From contig JAPLGM010000004.1 of assembly GCA_026390165.1 (NCBI GenBank), positions 1 through 64,000 of the forward strand: DNA of 64,000 nt. Reading direction: 5' to 3'. This DNA comes from Campylobacterales bacterium (lineage in GTDB: Bacteria; Campylobacterota; Campylobacteria; Campylobacterales; Sulfurimonadaceae). Positions 1-8,132 of the stretch are shown here, piece after piece. Positions within the stretch are counted from its first letter, which is position 1, and the number at the start of each line of letters is the position of its first letter. The translations under genes were made by a program, and so were the position numbers. The notes under the pieces were generated by a model. It did no database searches. It had not been told where the DNA came from and saw nothing but the letters and a program-made list of their open reading frames with translations.

Positions 1-423
1 TTGGATTTTATCCCCAAACAATACGAAGAGATACCCGAATTTAATGAAGCATTCTTAATAGCGACACGATACAAATGGAATAAAGAAGATATGAGAGTCT
101 ATGATTGGGTTGCTATGAAAGAGAGAGATGAAGAGAATGCGCTAAGAAAAGCTAGGGATACGGCTCTTGCTAAGGGGAGAGAAGAAGGACTGGCGCAGGG
201 CATTGAGAAAGGTCGAGAAGAAGGGATGGAAAAAGGGATGGAAAAAGGGATGGAAAAAGGGATGGAAAAAGGGATGGAAAAAGGGATGGAAAAAGGGATG
301 GAAAAAGGGATGGAAGTAAAGGCCATTGAAATTGCCCAAAAATCAATTTCTCAAAATCTTGATAATAAAACGATCTCTTTGATAACTGGACTTACGGAAG
401 AGTGTATTGAGCGTTTACGGTAA
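1..423 (+). CDS. Rpn family nuclease/putative transposase, C-terminal part (5' truncated by window edge)
   Basis: The visible 140 residues look like the C-terminal end of the Rpn/PD-(D/E)XK nuclease transposase family (recombination-promoting nucleases). These proteins typically end in a charged helical tail rich in G-x-E-x-G repeats. The sequence is open at base 1, and the TTG there is not a credible start, so the catalytic N-terminal half lies outside the window. Residues 40-70 are a charged helix (KARDTALAKGREEG). Then come seven exact GMEK units and a short C-terminal helix ending LTEECIERLR. The gene runs toward leuC, which is convergent. Family assignment rests on the tail only, so it is moderate in confidence. 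Confidence 0.6.
   Translation: MDFIPKQYEEIPEFNEAFLIATRYKWNKEDMRVYDWVAMKERDEENALRKARDTALAKGREEGLAQGIEKGREEGMEKGMEKGMEKGMEKGMEKGMEKGMEKGMEVKAIEIAQKSISQNLDNKTISLITGLTEECIERLR
223..315 (+). repeat. 12-bp tandem repeat encoding GMEK units
   Basis: Seven perfect copies of the 12-mer GGGATGGAAAAA lie at 223-306, followed by a partial copy to 315. Each unit encodes Gly-Met-Glu-Lys in frame. Perfect identity points to recent replication slippage. Copy-number change in multiples of 12 bp keeps the reading frame, so tail length may vary between strains. Confidence 0.95.
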
Positions 424-484
424 AAAATTACATCCCTGTGAATGACTCTCCACTTTTTACAACTTTGTTGATCAGAGAAGCTGT

Positions 485-504
485 GCTAAGAGAAACCTCT
501 TAGC
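485..504. terminator. Terminator-like hairpin between the Rpn gene and leuC
   Basis: A perfect 8-bp inverted repeat (GCTAAGAG / CTCTTAGC) with a 4-nt loop overlaps the leuC stop codon in the convergent gap between the two genes. Neither strand has a clear T-run after the stem, so intrinsic termination is only a possibility. Confidence 0.4.
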
Positions 505-1771
505 TTAGGATGGTTGCGGGATCGGTGATAACTCCCGTGATCGCCGATGCGGCAGCAACAGCAGAGTTCGCCAAATAAACTTTAGAGCTGCGTGAACCCA
601 TGCGTCCGACGAAATTGCGGTTGGTCGTAGCAATGGCAACTTCGTTATCGCCCAAGATTCCCATGTATCCGCCCAAACATGCACCACACGTAGGGTTAGA
701 GACAACACCGCCCGCATCGATAATAATGTCGATGTAGCCCGCTTTGGTTGCTTCCCGTGCGATTCGCTGTGTCGCGGGGGTGACGATGAGGCGAACGTCG
801 GGGTGGACCCGCTTGCCTTTGAGAATCTCAGCGGCGATTTTAAGATCTCCTAAACGGCCGTTCGTGCAACTGCCGATAAACGCTTGGTCAATTTTGATAC
901 CATCACTCACGGCTTGGCTAAGGCTGTGACCGTTGGATGGCAAAAATGGGTATGCGATAACGGGTTCGAGGTTTCCGACATCGATTTCAAGGATTTGGAC
1001 GTACGTCGCATCGTTGTCTGAAGTGTGAATTTTCGGTTCACGTGCGAGAGGTTTATCGGCTAAAAATTCTGCTGTGATTGCATCATACGCGACGATACCA
1101 CTTTTTGCCCCCGCTTCGATTGCCATGTTACACATACTGAAACGGTCATCCATACTAAGATATTGGATCGTACTTCCTGTAAACTCAAGGGTACGATAGA
1201 GGGCACCATCAACGCCGATAAGGCGGATAATTTCTAAGATAATATCTTTACCCGTCGTGTAGTGTCCCGGTTTTCCTGTGAGGACAACTTTGATACTTTC
1301 AGGAACTTTGAACCAGTTCCCCCCTGTAATCATGGCAAATGCCAAATCGGTTGAACCCATCCCTGTAGAGAAAGCTCCCAATGCTCCGTGAGTACACGTG
1401 TGGGAGTCAGCACCGATGATAACGTCACCCGGAACTACGAGCCCTTTTTCAGGAAGCAATGCGTGTTCAATCCCCATGTCTTTTTCATCGAAGAAGTGTT
1501 TCATTGCATATTTTTTCGCAAAATCACGGCTGATACGCGCTTGGTTGGCAGAGGCAATATCTTTGGCAGGGATGAAGTGATCAAGGACGATGGAGAACCC
1601 CTTTGGGTTGGCAAGTGCCGTCGCGCCTGAATCTTCGAATGCTTTGATCGAGATCGGAGTTGTAATGTCGTTTCCGATCACCATATCAATAGGACAGCGG
1701 ATGATTTCACCTGCGTAGACGGGTCGACCGACGTGGTCGGAAAATATTTTTTCTGTAATGGTTTGGTGCAT
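500..1771 (-). CDS. leuC: 3-isopropylmalate dehydratase large subunit
   Basis: Aconitase-superfamily enzyme that isomerises 2-isopropylmalate and 3-isopropylmalate in leucine biosynthesis, working with a small subunit (LeuD) that is not in this window. The 423 residues match the short LeuC/HacA-like form common in archaea and in Campylobacterota. The 4Fe-4S ligands are visible: Cys in GSCTNGR (about residue 303) and the pair in PTCGACLGG (about 363 and 366). The N-terminal GADSHTCTHGALG and GSTD motifs and the C-terminal NRNFVGRMGS motif are also present. The start ATG (MHQTITEKIF) fits the family. It is convergent with the Rpn gene and is the last gene of its strand here. A homoaconitase-like role cannot be excluded from sequence alone. 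Confidence 0.92.
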   Translation of the reverse strand: MHQTITEKIFSDHVGRPVYAGEIIRCPIDMVIGNDITTPISIKAFEDSGATALANPKGFSIVLDHFIPAKDIASANQARISRDFAKKYAMKHFFDEKDMGIEHALLPEKGLVVPGDVIIGADSHTCTHGALGAFSTGMGSTDLAFAMITGGNWFKVPESIKVVLTGKPGHYTTGKDIILEIIRLIGVDGALYRTLEFTGSTIQYLSMDDRFSMCNMAIEAGAKSGIVAYDAITAEFLADKPLAREPKIHTSDNDATYVQILEIDVGNLEPVIAYPFLPSNGHSLSQAVSDGIKIDQAFIGSCTNGRLGDLKIAAEILKGKRVHPDVRLIVTPATQRIAREATKAGYIDIIIDAGGVVSNPTCGACLGGYMGILGDNEVAIATTNRNFVGRMGSRSSKVYLANSAVAAASAITGVITDPATILS

Positions 1772-1827
1772 AAGAATACCTTCTAAAGGGGCTAAATAAT
1801 GGCGCGATTATATCATAAAAGCCCCCT

Positions 1828-2523
1828 CTAATCGAGTTTAAATTCGAGGGTTAATTGCATCTCTTTGGGAAAAGATTCGGATAATTGATCGGGTATTTTA
1901 ATACCGGATGCGGAAGCAACGGCAAGTTTGGCGGCATCATGGAAGATACTCTCCCCTTGATTGATCGTAATGTCATGGATAGCTCCCGTATTTTCGAGAA
2001 CAAAATGGACATTCACTTCTCCCTCCATTCCGCGCCGCCGCGCAGAGGGGGGATACTGGAGCAGTTGCTTGATTTTGGTTCGCAACGATGCTTTAAAGGA
2101 TTGCATTTCGTTCGTTAAATCGGCTTTTTGTACGGGTTTAGCGGGAACTTGAACGGGTGGTGCAACAGGTGCCGTAGAGGGTTTTACGGCGATAATGGGC
2201 GGTGTATTGGAAATGATCGGTGGTGCTATTTGCTGGGTGGAAGCTTGTAGCGTCGGCGTTGATACCGTTTTTTGGAGAGGAGAAATAGGAGAGGATAGAG
2301 GGTCTATGGGTGTGGCCAAAATAGGTTCCGGCGATTTTACAGGTACAGGACGTTTTGGTTGGACAGAGGGGGTGACCGCCGAAACCGCAGGGGAGAGCAA
2401 GGTGATATGTTTTATCGGGAGTACAAACGGCTGAAGGGGAGGATGTCTTGAAGTGAGCAGTAAAAGGGGAAAGAGTGCCATCAATGAGTGAAAAGCGAAT
2501 GAAATTCCGAAGGCTTTGTTCAT
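1828..2523 (-). CDS. tonB: TonB-like energy transducer (231 aa)
   Basis: Couples the proton motive force (through ExbB/ExbD, not seen here) to outer-membrane receptors. Layout: N-terminal membrane anchor at about residues 5-25 (FGISFAFHSLMALFPLLLLT), a long Pro/Ser/Thr-rich periplasm-spanning region (about 30-130), then a C-terminal TonB domain with the YPPSARRRGMEGEVNVHFVLENTGAI signature and the ending MQLTLEFKLD. I chose the start at 2523 because its ATG overlaps the TGA of the upstream gene (ATGA). The longer open frame to 2877 lies inside that gene. It is the last gene of the five-gene operon headed by the TonB-dependent receptor at 7198, so it is probably dedicated to that receptor. Confidence 0.85.
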   Translation of the reverse strand: MNKAFGISFAFHSLMALFPLLLLTSRHPPLQPFVLPIKHITLLSPAVSAVTPSVQPKRPVPVKSPEPILATPIDPLSSPISPLQKTVSTPTLQASTQQIAPPIISNTPPIIAVKPSTAPVAPPVQVPAKPVQKADLTNEMQSFKASLRTKIKQLLQYPPSARRRGMEGEVNVHFVLENTGAIHDITINQGESIFHDAAKLAVASASGIKIPDQLSESFPKEMQLTLEFKLD

Positions 2524-3167
2524 AACCGTATCCATCCTGTAAAAATAGCTATGCCGACACCTGCGAGGAGGATCGGGGCTATGTGCTGTAAAATATTCCG
2601 ATACTGTGAGAGATGGTTGAGACTCTCTTTGAGAATGGCCGTGAGAACCACCGAAAAAAAGAGAAACCATAGTAGTGTCGCACCCAGACCGAAGGCCAAG
2701 CCATAGGCTATCGCCCATCCAACAGAAGTAGTTGTGGCACTGAGTGTCATCATGGTGACAACGGGCGCGCATATTGACATCGAGAGCAGCATTCCGGTCA
2801 TAAATAGAGCGACGTTGCCCTGCGGAATAGTGGGTATAGAACTGCAACATGAGGCAGACGCTCTTAGTGAAAACCACAACCGTCCTGCGAGGATCAGGGT
2901 GACACTGCCAAGCATATATCCCATCGATGTTGTGTCACTGATAAGAGATTTCATCCTAGTTGCTCCGAGATAGGCGATGAGGGAGAGGAAAATATAGCCG
3001 CTGATACGCCCTAGACTGATCGGGAGTAAAACTTTCAAACTTTGTTGCCGTGTTGTGCTATTGGCTAAAAGGATCGGTGAGAGCAACGGCATACACGTGA
3101 GCATGCAGGCGGTCGCTCCGTAGGAGAGGGCGACGAGAAAGAGGGAGAGAAGTGTCATTGCCTCCAT
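2520..3167 (-). CDS. TauE/SafE- or CcdA-like polytopic membrane protein
   Basis: 215 residues with about six predicted membrane helices. It resembles proteins annotated as sulfite exporter TauE/SafE family or cytochrome c biogenesis (DsbD/CcdA) transmembrane proteins. Helix 1 contains a Cys-x3-Cys-x-Pro element (ACMLTCMPLLSP) and helix 4 contains a Cys-Ala-Pro (SMSICAPVV). This pairing recalls the two redox cysteines that CcdA/DsbD use to carry electrons across the membrane. A loop has an extra SCC at about residue 105. An AAAGGGTG ribosome site lies just before the ATG. It sits between the 4Fe-4S membrane protein (4-bp gap) and tonB (4-bp overlap). The electron-transfer role is inference. 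Confidence 0.65.
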   Translation of the reverse strand: MEAMTLLSLFLVALSYGATACMLTCMPLLSPILLANSTTRQQSLKVLLPISLGRISGYIFLSLIAYLGATRMKSLISDTTSMGYMLGSVTLILAGRLWFSLRASASCCSSIPTIPQGNVALFMTGMLLSMSICAPVVTMMTLSATTTSVGWAIAYGLAFGLGATLLWFLFFSVVLTAILKESLNHLSQYRNILQHIAPILLAGVGIAIFTGWIRL

Positions 3168-3171
3168 CGAT

Positions 3172-4173
3172 TCACCCTTTCCAGCATTTATCGATTTTGG
3201 TCCGTTTTTTAAAGGAGACTTTGGATGAGGTGAGAATCGTAAAGGGACCGTATTTGACGTTCATCACCCCATCATGTGGACAAAATTCGACGCATCGTCC
3301 GCAAAGGGTACAATCGCTATGGGTGATGTTTTCATTTATCGCATGTTTTTGGATTTCAAAAATATCCATAGGGCAGGCTTTGACACAGCTTGAACAGCTG
3401 TCACAGTGTGAATTGCCGTTTTTAACGAGGCGTAAAAGACCGATTTTTTTGAACAGTGTCTGCATCGGGAGGATCGGACAGATACGGCAAAACGGCTGAC
3501 GAACGAAGAGGGAAAGGGCAATCATCAATCCAAATAGTAAATCGGCGATAAGAGAGAGGGTAAAATAGCCCCACGAAGCCTGAGAGATATATACCTGTGA
3601 CATATCTCCTGTCATTGCCGTTGTCATAATACGGCTAGGGCAGATGGAGCAGTAAGGATTTCCCCACTCATGTCCCAAAAATCCGATACCGGTTAAAAGG
3701 GGGAGCATTAAGACTAAAAAGAGAAAAATAAACCATTTGATCGGGCGGATTTTAGTGACCGTTTCGCGCGAAAGGCTCCCCAACTGGGTGAGTCCAAGTT
3801 TGGTGCCGATCATTGTGATCGTCTCTTGGAAAAATCCGAGGGGACAGAGCCACCCGCAAAACGCTTTGTTGAGGATAAGGATTAAAACAGCGACGGTTCC
3901 CATCGTAATCAGCGTCCCCATCAGTGCTTCCATTACCCCTGCATTTTGTGTAAAGAGGGTAGAAACACGGTGATCCATTTGATGCTGAAGCGGGATCAGG
4001 GCACAAAAATCTCCCCCGCTCTGATCATAAGCACATGAGAGGGCAGGGAGATTTTGGGTTAGTTTGTCCCCTGTATAAAAGGTGGTGAAAATCGTTGCAC
4101 CGTAGACGAAAAAGACAAATGCGGTAAGTTGTATGACGCGACGAAGTGCTGTTACTGTGAGTAATTTATCCAT
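3172..4173 (-). CDS. NapH/NosR/CcoG-like membrane 4Fe-4S protein
   Basis: 333 residues: five or six membrane helices with cytoplasmic iron-sulfur motifs. The membrane part carries CGWLCPLG (about residue 106), a CSICPSR motif and CRICP, as in the polyferredoxin membrane family (NapH, NosR C-terminus, RdxA/CcoG). The C-terminal domain has two classic clusters: CDSCSSCVKACP and CTLCGRCVEFCP. Such proteins pass electrons between quinol or cytoplasmic donors and periplasmic acceptors. It overlaps the upstream gene by 8 bp, in an operon with a TonB receptor and no terminal reductase. A role in reducing an imported metal or a periplasmic partner is inference. The true NapH and NosR genes normally sit with nap or nos clusters, which are absent here. 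Confidence 0.8.
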   Translation of the reverse strand: MDKLLTVTALRRVIQLTAFVFFVYGATIFTTFYTGDKLTQNLPALSCAYDQSGGDFCALIPLQHQMDHRVSTLFTQNAGVMEALMGTLITMGTVAVLILILNKAFCGWLCPLGFFQETITMIGTKLGLTQLGSLSRETVTKIRPIKWFIFLFLVLMLPLLTGIGFLGHEWGNPYCSICPSRIMTTAMTGDMSQVYISQASWGYFTLSLIADLLFGLMIALSLFVRQPFCRICPILPMQTLFKKIGLLRLVKNGNSHCDSCSSCVKACPMDIFEIQKHAINENITHSDCTLCGRCVEFCPHDGVMNVKYGPFTILTSSKVSFKKRTKIDKCWKG

Positions 4174-4981
4174 GTTTGATCCCTTTTTTGGTGCGTCGAT
4201 AGAGGAATATTCCCCCTAAAAATCCGATAAATATGGCACCGGCTCCGTAACTTTGCGATTGCCAATAATCGTTGGGGTTGAGTGAATAAGGCATAGTCAA
4301 ACTGCTTTTATAAAGGTGTTCACCATCATGATGTTCCGTAGAAAGGAGGAATTCGGAAGGTTTATTTTCACTGCGTCCTACCTGAACGTTTTTAAAATCA
4401 TTGGGGAGGGTGATTGAAAAGGCACCTGCTTGATCCGTTGTATAGGTTTGTGCTGGAGTGTCATGAGTCTCTAACGTAACGGTGGTATTGGCGAGCGGTT
4501 TTCCCTGAAAATGGAGAAGAAAACGGTACGCTTTTGTGGCGGTATATCGGTCATGTTCACGGTATAACGGGTCAGGGACGATCTCCAAATTTGTTTTAGG
4601 GAGTGCTGTAAGTTTAGTCGGAGAGACTTTACTCGGACGCCCTTGTTGGGATAGATAGCGAATAGCACTGTAGGTGCTGTTGGTATCATACCCCTTTGCC
4701 ACCATTGCATAGTATCCCCCCATAGAGGGTTTTGGCAGCATTACGGTGTTGGCTTTAAAAGAGAGCGGCTTTTCGGAGAGGTCAGGGAGGATGAGGTGTG
4801 CCGAAGTGTTTCCCTCTAAATTCATGAGAGAGAACATGGTACTTTCCCCTTTCCCGTGACCGCCGTGTTTGGATGCACTCTTTTTCCCCGCATCGCATCC
4901 GTGTGGAGCCCAATAGACCACTCCATCACCATATCCCCAAAGGGTGGCGGCGGTGAGGAGTATTAAAACGGTTTTTTTCAT
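4166..4981 (-). CDS. Periplasmic DUF4198-like protein with C-terminal membrane anchor
   Basis: 271 residues with a signal peptide (MKKTVLILLTAATLWG). Next is a His/Gly/Lys-rich stretch at about 28-46 (HGCDAGKKSASKHGGHGKG) that could bind metal. A beta-rich region follows, with a carboxypeptidase-regulatory/DUF4198-like segment (GKPLANTTVTLETHDTPAQTYTTDQAGAFSITLP), and a C-terminal helix (AGAIFIGFLGGIFLYRR) ends in a positive tail. DUF4198-like proteins commonly accompany nickel, cobalt or other metal transporters. It lies 9 bp downstream of the TonB receptor and has a good AAGGAGAG ribosome site. Metal chaperone or receptor partner is the best guess; the substrate is unknown. Confidence 0.6.
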   Translation of the reverse strand: MKKTVLILLTAATLWGYGDGVVYWAPHGCDAGKKSASKHGGHGKGESTMFSLMNLEGNTSAHLILPDLSEKPLSFKANTVMLPKPSMGGYYAMVAKGYDTNSTYSAIRYLSQQGRPSKVSPTKLTALPKTNLEIVPDPLYREHDRYTATKAYRFLLHFQGKPLANTTVTLETHDTPAQTYTTDQAGAFSITLPNDFKNVQVGRSENKPSEFLLSTEHHDGEHLYKSSLTMPYSLNPNDYWQSQSYGAGAIFIGFLGGIFLYRRTKKGIKHG

Positions 4982-4990
4982 CTTCTCTCC

Positions 4991-7198
4991 TTAAAATTTA
5001 ACAGACAAGCCTGCCGTATAGACACGCCCCGGATTGACGGTTAATGAGAGATCTTCTTGATTATAGAGTTTGTTGTAATCGCGGTCATTGCTTGCACGAG
5101 CCGTATTAAAATAAAAGGTGTCAAAAACGTTATCGACACGGGCGAAAATATCGAACGTGTAATTCCTCCATTTCTCCGAGTGGCGGGCGAGGAGATTGAC
5201 AACGCTGTACCCCGCCATTTCGAGCTGATTGAGCTCATCGGCGTAGTAGCTTGATTTTGCCGTTAGTTCGGCAGAGAACAAGGTCGAAGGGGTAATATTA
5301 TAGTTTCCGATCACGTTAAGGGTATGGGCTGAGGTGCGGGGTATCTTTTTACCCCCTAAATCATAATGTACTTGGGTAAAACCGGCAGCATAAGGGTTAC
5401 CCAGTCCCAGATAGAAATTATCGTATTGAGTGAAATAGGCATCAAGATAGGTATAGGCTACATCGAATGAGAATGTTTTTTGTGTATCACTTTTAAGGGA
5501 GAGTTCTGCCCCACGGCTACGCATTCCCCCAATATTTTCATACCGTTGCGGCGTGGCGGTTGATGCGGCGGCATACTGCCCGATAGAGGACATAATGAAA
5601 TCTTTGCGATCAATGAAAAAGAGGTTCGCTTCGTAGGTGAGTAGGGTGTTAAGTGCCGGAAAATTGCCCCGTACCCCTACATCATAGTTAACGGCCTCTT
5701 CAGGTTTGAGATCAGGATTGCTGAGTGTTTTGGTGGTTGAGGTGGGGGCATTGTCTCCGACAAATAACTGCTCAATCGAGGGGGCACGAAATCCCGTGGA
5801 ACGATTCATAAAGAGCGTCGTCGAATCGTTTAACGCATGGGTTAATCCGACGCGGTGAGAGTAAACATCAAAACTTTTTTGGGTTGGAAGATGGGTTTGC
5901 CGATCATCATTATCCAGTTGTATATGATCATACCGTCCGTTAAGGGTGAGGGTTGTTGCCTCATTAAGGGGTACTTTAACCTCCATATACGGAGCATAGA
6001 GCTGTTCGGTTGTTTTATTGTCTCCCGTCACTGTACCCGCTTTACTAAGGGGAGCTTTAGGAGAGGGGCTGGATTTGAAATCGACCAAATAGGAGGTTTT
6101 ATTATCATAGAGATTGTTCCGCAAATCGGCCCCTAGCATATAGGCGATGCTTTTTCCTTCACTGCGGTATTCACTCTTAAGCCCGCGCTGTATTTGGTGG
6201 TAATCATTGAAGGTCGTATAGGCATTATCTGACGTGACAACTTTTCCGGTTGCGTCGTATTTTTGCGGCGCACTGACAAATTGCGTATCATCTCCGTATT
6301 GATAGAGATTGACAAGGAGATTGGAGTTGTTGCCGAAATCTTTCGCATAGGTGAGGAAGAGTTTGAGAAGTTCAACATCATAAAGGCGTGAATAGTCGCG
6401 CCCTCCGCCGTCTATACCCGTAGAGATACTTTTAGGATCATTCAATGCTTGCGTCATCCCCCCAACGGTTCCGTGCGTGTCTTTATTCCGTTGTGAGGCA
6501 TCGATTCCGAAGGTCACGTCACTGCTATCATCGATGTAGTATTGCAATTTTCCATTAGCATAACGGGATAAATACGCGGAATCAGCCCAGTAGCCGTCAC
6601 TCTTTCGCTCACTGATTTGTAATCGGGTGTTCAATGTTTTATTCGCAAATGACGTTTCCCCCAATAGTTTTTGGTATCCGAAACTGCCGAATTCTGAAGC
6701 AAGCATCGATTTATTGCTCGCCCCCTTTTTGGTCGTAATAATGACGGCTCCCGAGAGGGCATCATCCCCGAAAAGATACGATGCTCCCCCTTTGATTACT
6801 TTGATAGAGGCAATATTATCGAGGTCGATATTAACGGCTCCCGTCCGCTCAAATACGGGAACGCCGTCAATAACTACGGCAACTCCAGGTTTTTCCCCCA
6901 TATAACGTTGATTTTCAACTCCACGAATATGAATTTTTAAGGTATCACCCGATTTTATTTCGGTCGTAATTCCCGGTATAGCTTGTAAAACTTGTTGAAT
7001 ATTTTCGATATGCGCTTCATCGACTTTTTGTCCCTCAATGGTTGCGGTGGAGGAGGTTTCGGTTCGTTTAGCATGAAAACGGTCATCAATCGTTGTGGAG
7101 TCAATACCGATGACGCCGAGATCTTCGGTCGCAAAGCATGCGCCTGCGATAAGGGTGGATAAAAGGATACTGTGGGTAATTCGACGTGGATTGGACAT
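4991..7198 (-). CDS. TonB-dependent outer-membrane receptor
   Basis: 735 residues. A signal peptide (about 1-23) precedes a plug domain (about 50-170) with IRGVENQRYMG, a VAVVIDGVPVFE segment, and IASIKVIKGGASYLFGDDALSGAVIITTKKG. The rest is a 22-strand-type beta barrel with GFRAPSIEQLF and a C-terminal strand ending in Phe (GRVYTAGLSVKF), which suits Bam recognition. It is the first gene of a five-gene operon (receptor, DUF4198-like, 4Fe-4S membrane protein, CcdA/TauE-like, TonB). The context suggests uptake of a metal or metal chelate. An AT-rich palindrome at 7275-7291, in the shared divergent promoter region, could be a metal-regulator site. The substrate cannot be read from the sequence. 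Confidence 0.88.
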   Translation of the reverse strand: MSNPRRITHSILLSTLIAGACFATEDLGVIGIDSTTIDDRFHAKRTETSSTATIEGQKVDEAHIENIQQVLQAIPGITTEIKSGDTLKIHIRGVENQRYMGEKPGVAVVIDGVPVFERTGAVNIDLDNIASIKVIKGGASYLFGDDALSGAVIITTKKGASNKSMLASEFGSFGYQKLLGETSFANKTLNTRLQISERKSDGYWADSAYLSRYANGKLQYYIDDSSDVTFGIDASQRNKDTHGTVGGMTQALNDPKSISTGIDGGGRDYSRLYDVELLKLFLTYAKDFGNNSNLLVNLYQYGDDTQFVSAPQKYDATGKVVTSDNAYTTFNDYHQIQRGLKSEYRSEGKSIAYMLGADLRNNLYDNKTSYLVDFKSSPSPKAPLSKAGTVTGDNKTTEQLYAPYMEVKVPLNEATTLTLNGRYDHIQLDNDDRQTHLPTQKSFDVYSHRVGLTHALNDSTTLFMNRSTGFRAPSIEQLFVGDNAPTSTTKTLSNPDLKPEEAVNYDVGVRGNFPALNTLLTYEANLFFIDRKDFIMSSIGQYAAASTATPQRYENIGGMRSRGAELSLKSDTQKTFSFDVAYTYLDAYFTQYDNFYLGLGNPYAAGFTQVHYDLGGKKIPRTSAHTLNVIGNYNITPSTLFSAELTAKSSYYADELNQLEMAGYSVVNLLARHSEKWRNYTFDIFARVDNVFDTFYFNTARASNDRDYNKLYNQEDLSLTVNPGRVYTAGLSVKF

Positions 7199-7274
7199 TT
7201 CACTTCCTTAAAAAACTGAATTAAGAGTGCGAGTATGAAGAAATAGTGTTACATTTGTGTTAAGTGTAGAAAAT

Positions 7275-7291
7275 AATATTTTATTAATATT
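7275..7291. promoter_or_regulatory. AT-rich inverted repeat, possible operator (Fur-like)
   Basis: Two AATATT half-sites separated by five bases (7275-7280 and 7286-7291) lie in the divergent promoter region between the TonB receptor operon and arsC. The composition is reminiscent of Campylobacterota Fur operators but is not an exact match. AT-rich palindromes occur by chance, so this is a weak candidate. Confidence 0.25.
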
Positions 7292-7303
7292 AAGGAGTGA
7301 CGC

Positions 7304-7309
7304 TATAAT
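7304..7309 (+). promoter_or_regulatory. Candidate -10 element for arsC
   Basis: TATAAT lies 20 bases before the arsC ATG, with an AAGGGA ribosome site in between. The -35 region is only AT-rich, as is common in Campylobacterota. Confidence 0.45.
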
Positions 7310-7329
7310 ATCGCCAAAAAAGGGACACA

Positions 7330-7674
7330 ATGACAACCATCTGGCACAATCCGAAATGTTCAAAATCACGCGAAGCGTTAAAACTCCTTGAAGAGAGAGG
7401 GGAAGGGATAGAGGTGTTTAAATATCTCGAAACGGCTCCTTCACGAGAAGAAATCGTTACCCTTTTAGCCAAACTGGGACTTTCAGCACGGGAGCTGATG
7501 CGAACGAAAGAGGATTTGTATAAAGAGTTGGCGTTGGCAACGGTAGAGGAGGAGTCGGTGCTTATTGATTCGTTGGTGGAGCACCCAAAACTCATCGAAC
7601 GCCCGATCCTCATTCAAGGCAATCGTGCCATCATCGGTCGTCCTGTGGAGAGGGTAATAGAGTTTTTAAGCTAA
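7330..7674 (+). CDS. arsC: Arsenate reductase, glutaredoxin type
   Basis: 114 residues of the ArsC/Spx thioredoxin-fold family. The catalytic Cys is in HNPKCSKSR (residue 10). The sequence also shows LGLSARELMRTKE and HPKLIERPILIQGNRAIIGRP, where the Arg before Pro matches the arsenate-binding cis-Pro region. It reduces arsenate to arsenite with glutathione/glutaredoxin-type reductant. No arsR, arsB or acr3 is adjacent, so it may be a housekeeping ArsC-family reductase rather than part of an ars operon. Its 3' end overlaps the convergent deaminase by 4 bp. Confidence 0.88.
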   Translation: MTTIWHNPKCSKSREALKLLEERGEGIEVFKYLETAPSREEIVTLLAKLGLSARELMRTKEDLYKELALATVEEESVLIDSLVEHPKLIERPILIQGNRAIIGRPVERVIEFLS

Positions 7675-8132
7675 TAGAGCTGTTTATCCTCTTTTGCCCC
7701 CCATTGGGCAAAGAGGGCTTTGCTCTTTTCACTCTCCAGAGGATGTAAATCGAGTGCTTGTTCGGGATTGCAAATCATGGTATAAAATTTTGTATCATCA
7801 AATCCCGCTCTTGTCGCATCTTCCCTCGTGCTTCCGTAATAGACCGTCGGTATCCGAGCCCAAAAAATAGCCCCCATGCACATAGGGCAGGGGTAACAGG
7901 TCGTGTAAAGAATACAGTCGGAGAGATCAAAACGTCCTAAGAGATGAGAGGCTTTGCGAATGGCATTTATCTCAGCATGAGCGGTGGGGTCGTTGGTTTT
8001 TAATACTTCGTTATGAGCACGTGCGATTACTTTTCCATCGCAGAGTATAACGGCACCAAAAGGACCTCCATCATTGTTCTCCATCCCTACAATTGCTTCT
8101 TTATAGGCGATATCCATCCATTGCGTTATCAT
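7671..8132 (-). CDS. guaD: Guanine deaminase (cytidine deaminase fold)
   Basis: About 153 residues, close to Bacillus subtilis GuaD in length and motifs. Zinc ligands are in PTAHAEINAIRKA (His plus catalytic Glu) and CYPCPMCMGAIFWAR (two Cys). GGPFGAVIL and ATRAGFDD are further GuaD-like features. It converts guanine to xanthine in purine salvage. The ATG at 8132 overlaps the TGA of the upstream M15 gene (ATGA), so I prefer it to the GTG at 8147, which would add five residues. An adenine deaminase gene lies elsewhere in the window (32076-33698). tRNA adenosine deaminase TadA is a less likely alternative. Confidence 0.85.
   Translation of the reverse strand: MITQWMDIAYKEAIVGMENNDGGPFGAVILCDGKVIARAHNEVLKTNDPTAHAEINAIRKASHLLGRFDLSDCILYTTCYPCPMCMGAIFWARIPTVYYGSTREDATRAGFDDTKFYTMICNPEQALDLHPLESEKSKALFAQWGAKEDKQLY

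Noticed and set aside
99-339. Minus-strand ORFs of repeated FHPF and FSIP units
   Set aside because: They are antisense translations of the GMEK tandem repeat in the Rpn-type gene, with no ribosome site or family match.
2524-2877. N-terminal extension of the TonB-like ORF up to 2877
   Set aside because: It lies inside the upstream membrane-protein gene. The ATGA overlap at 2520-2523 and the membrane anchor starting MNKAFG mark the real start.
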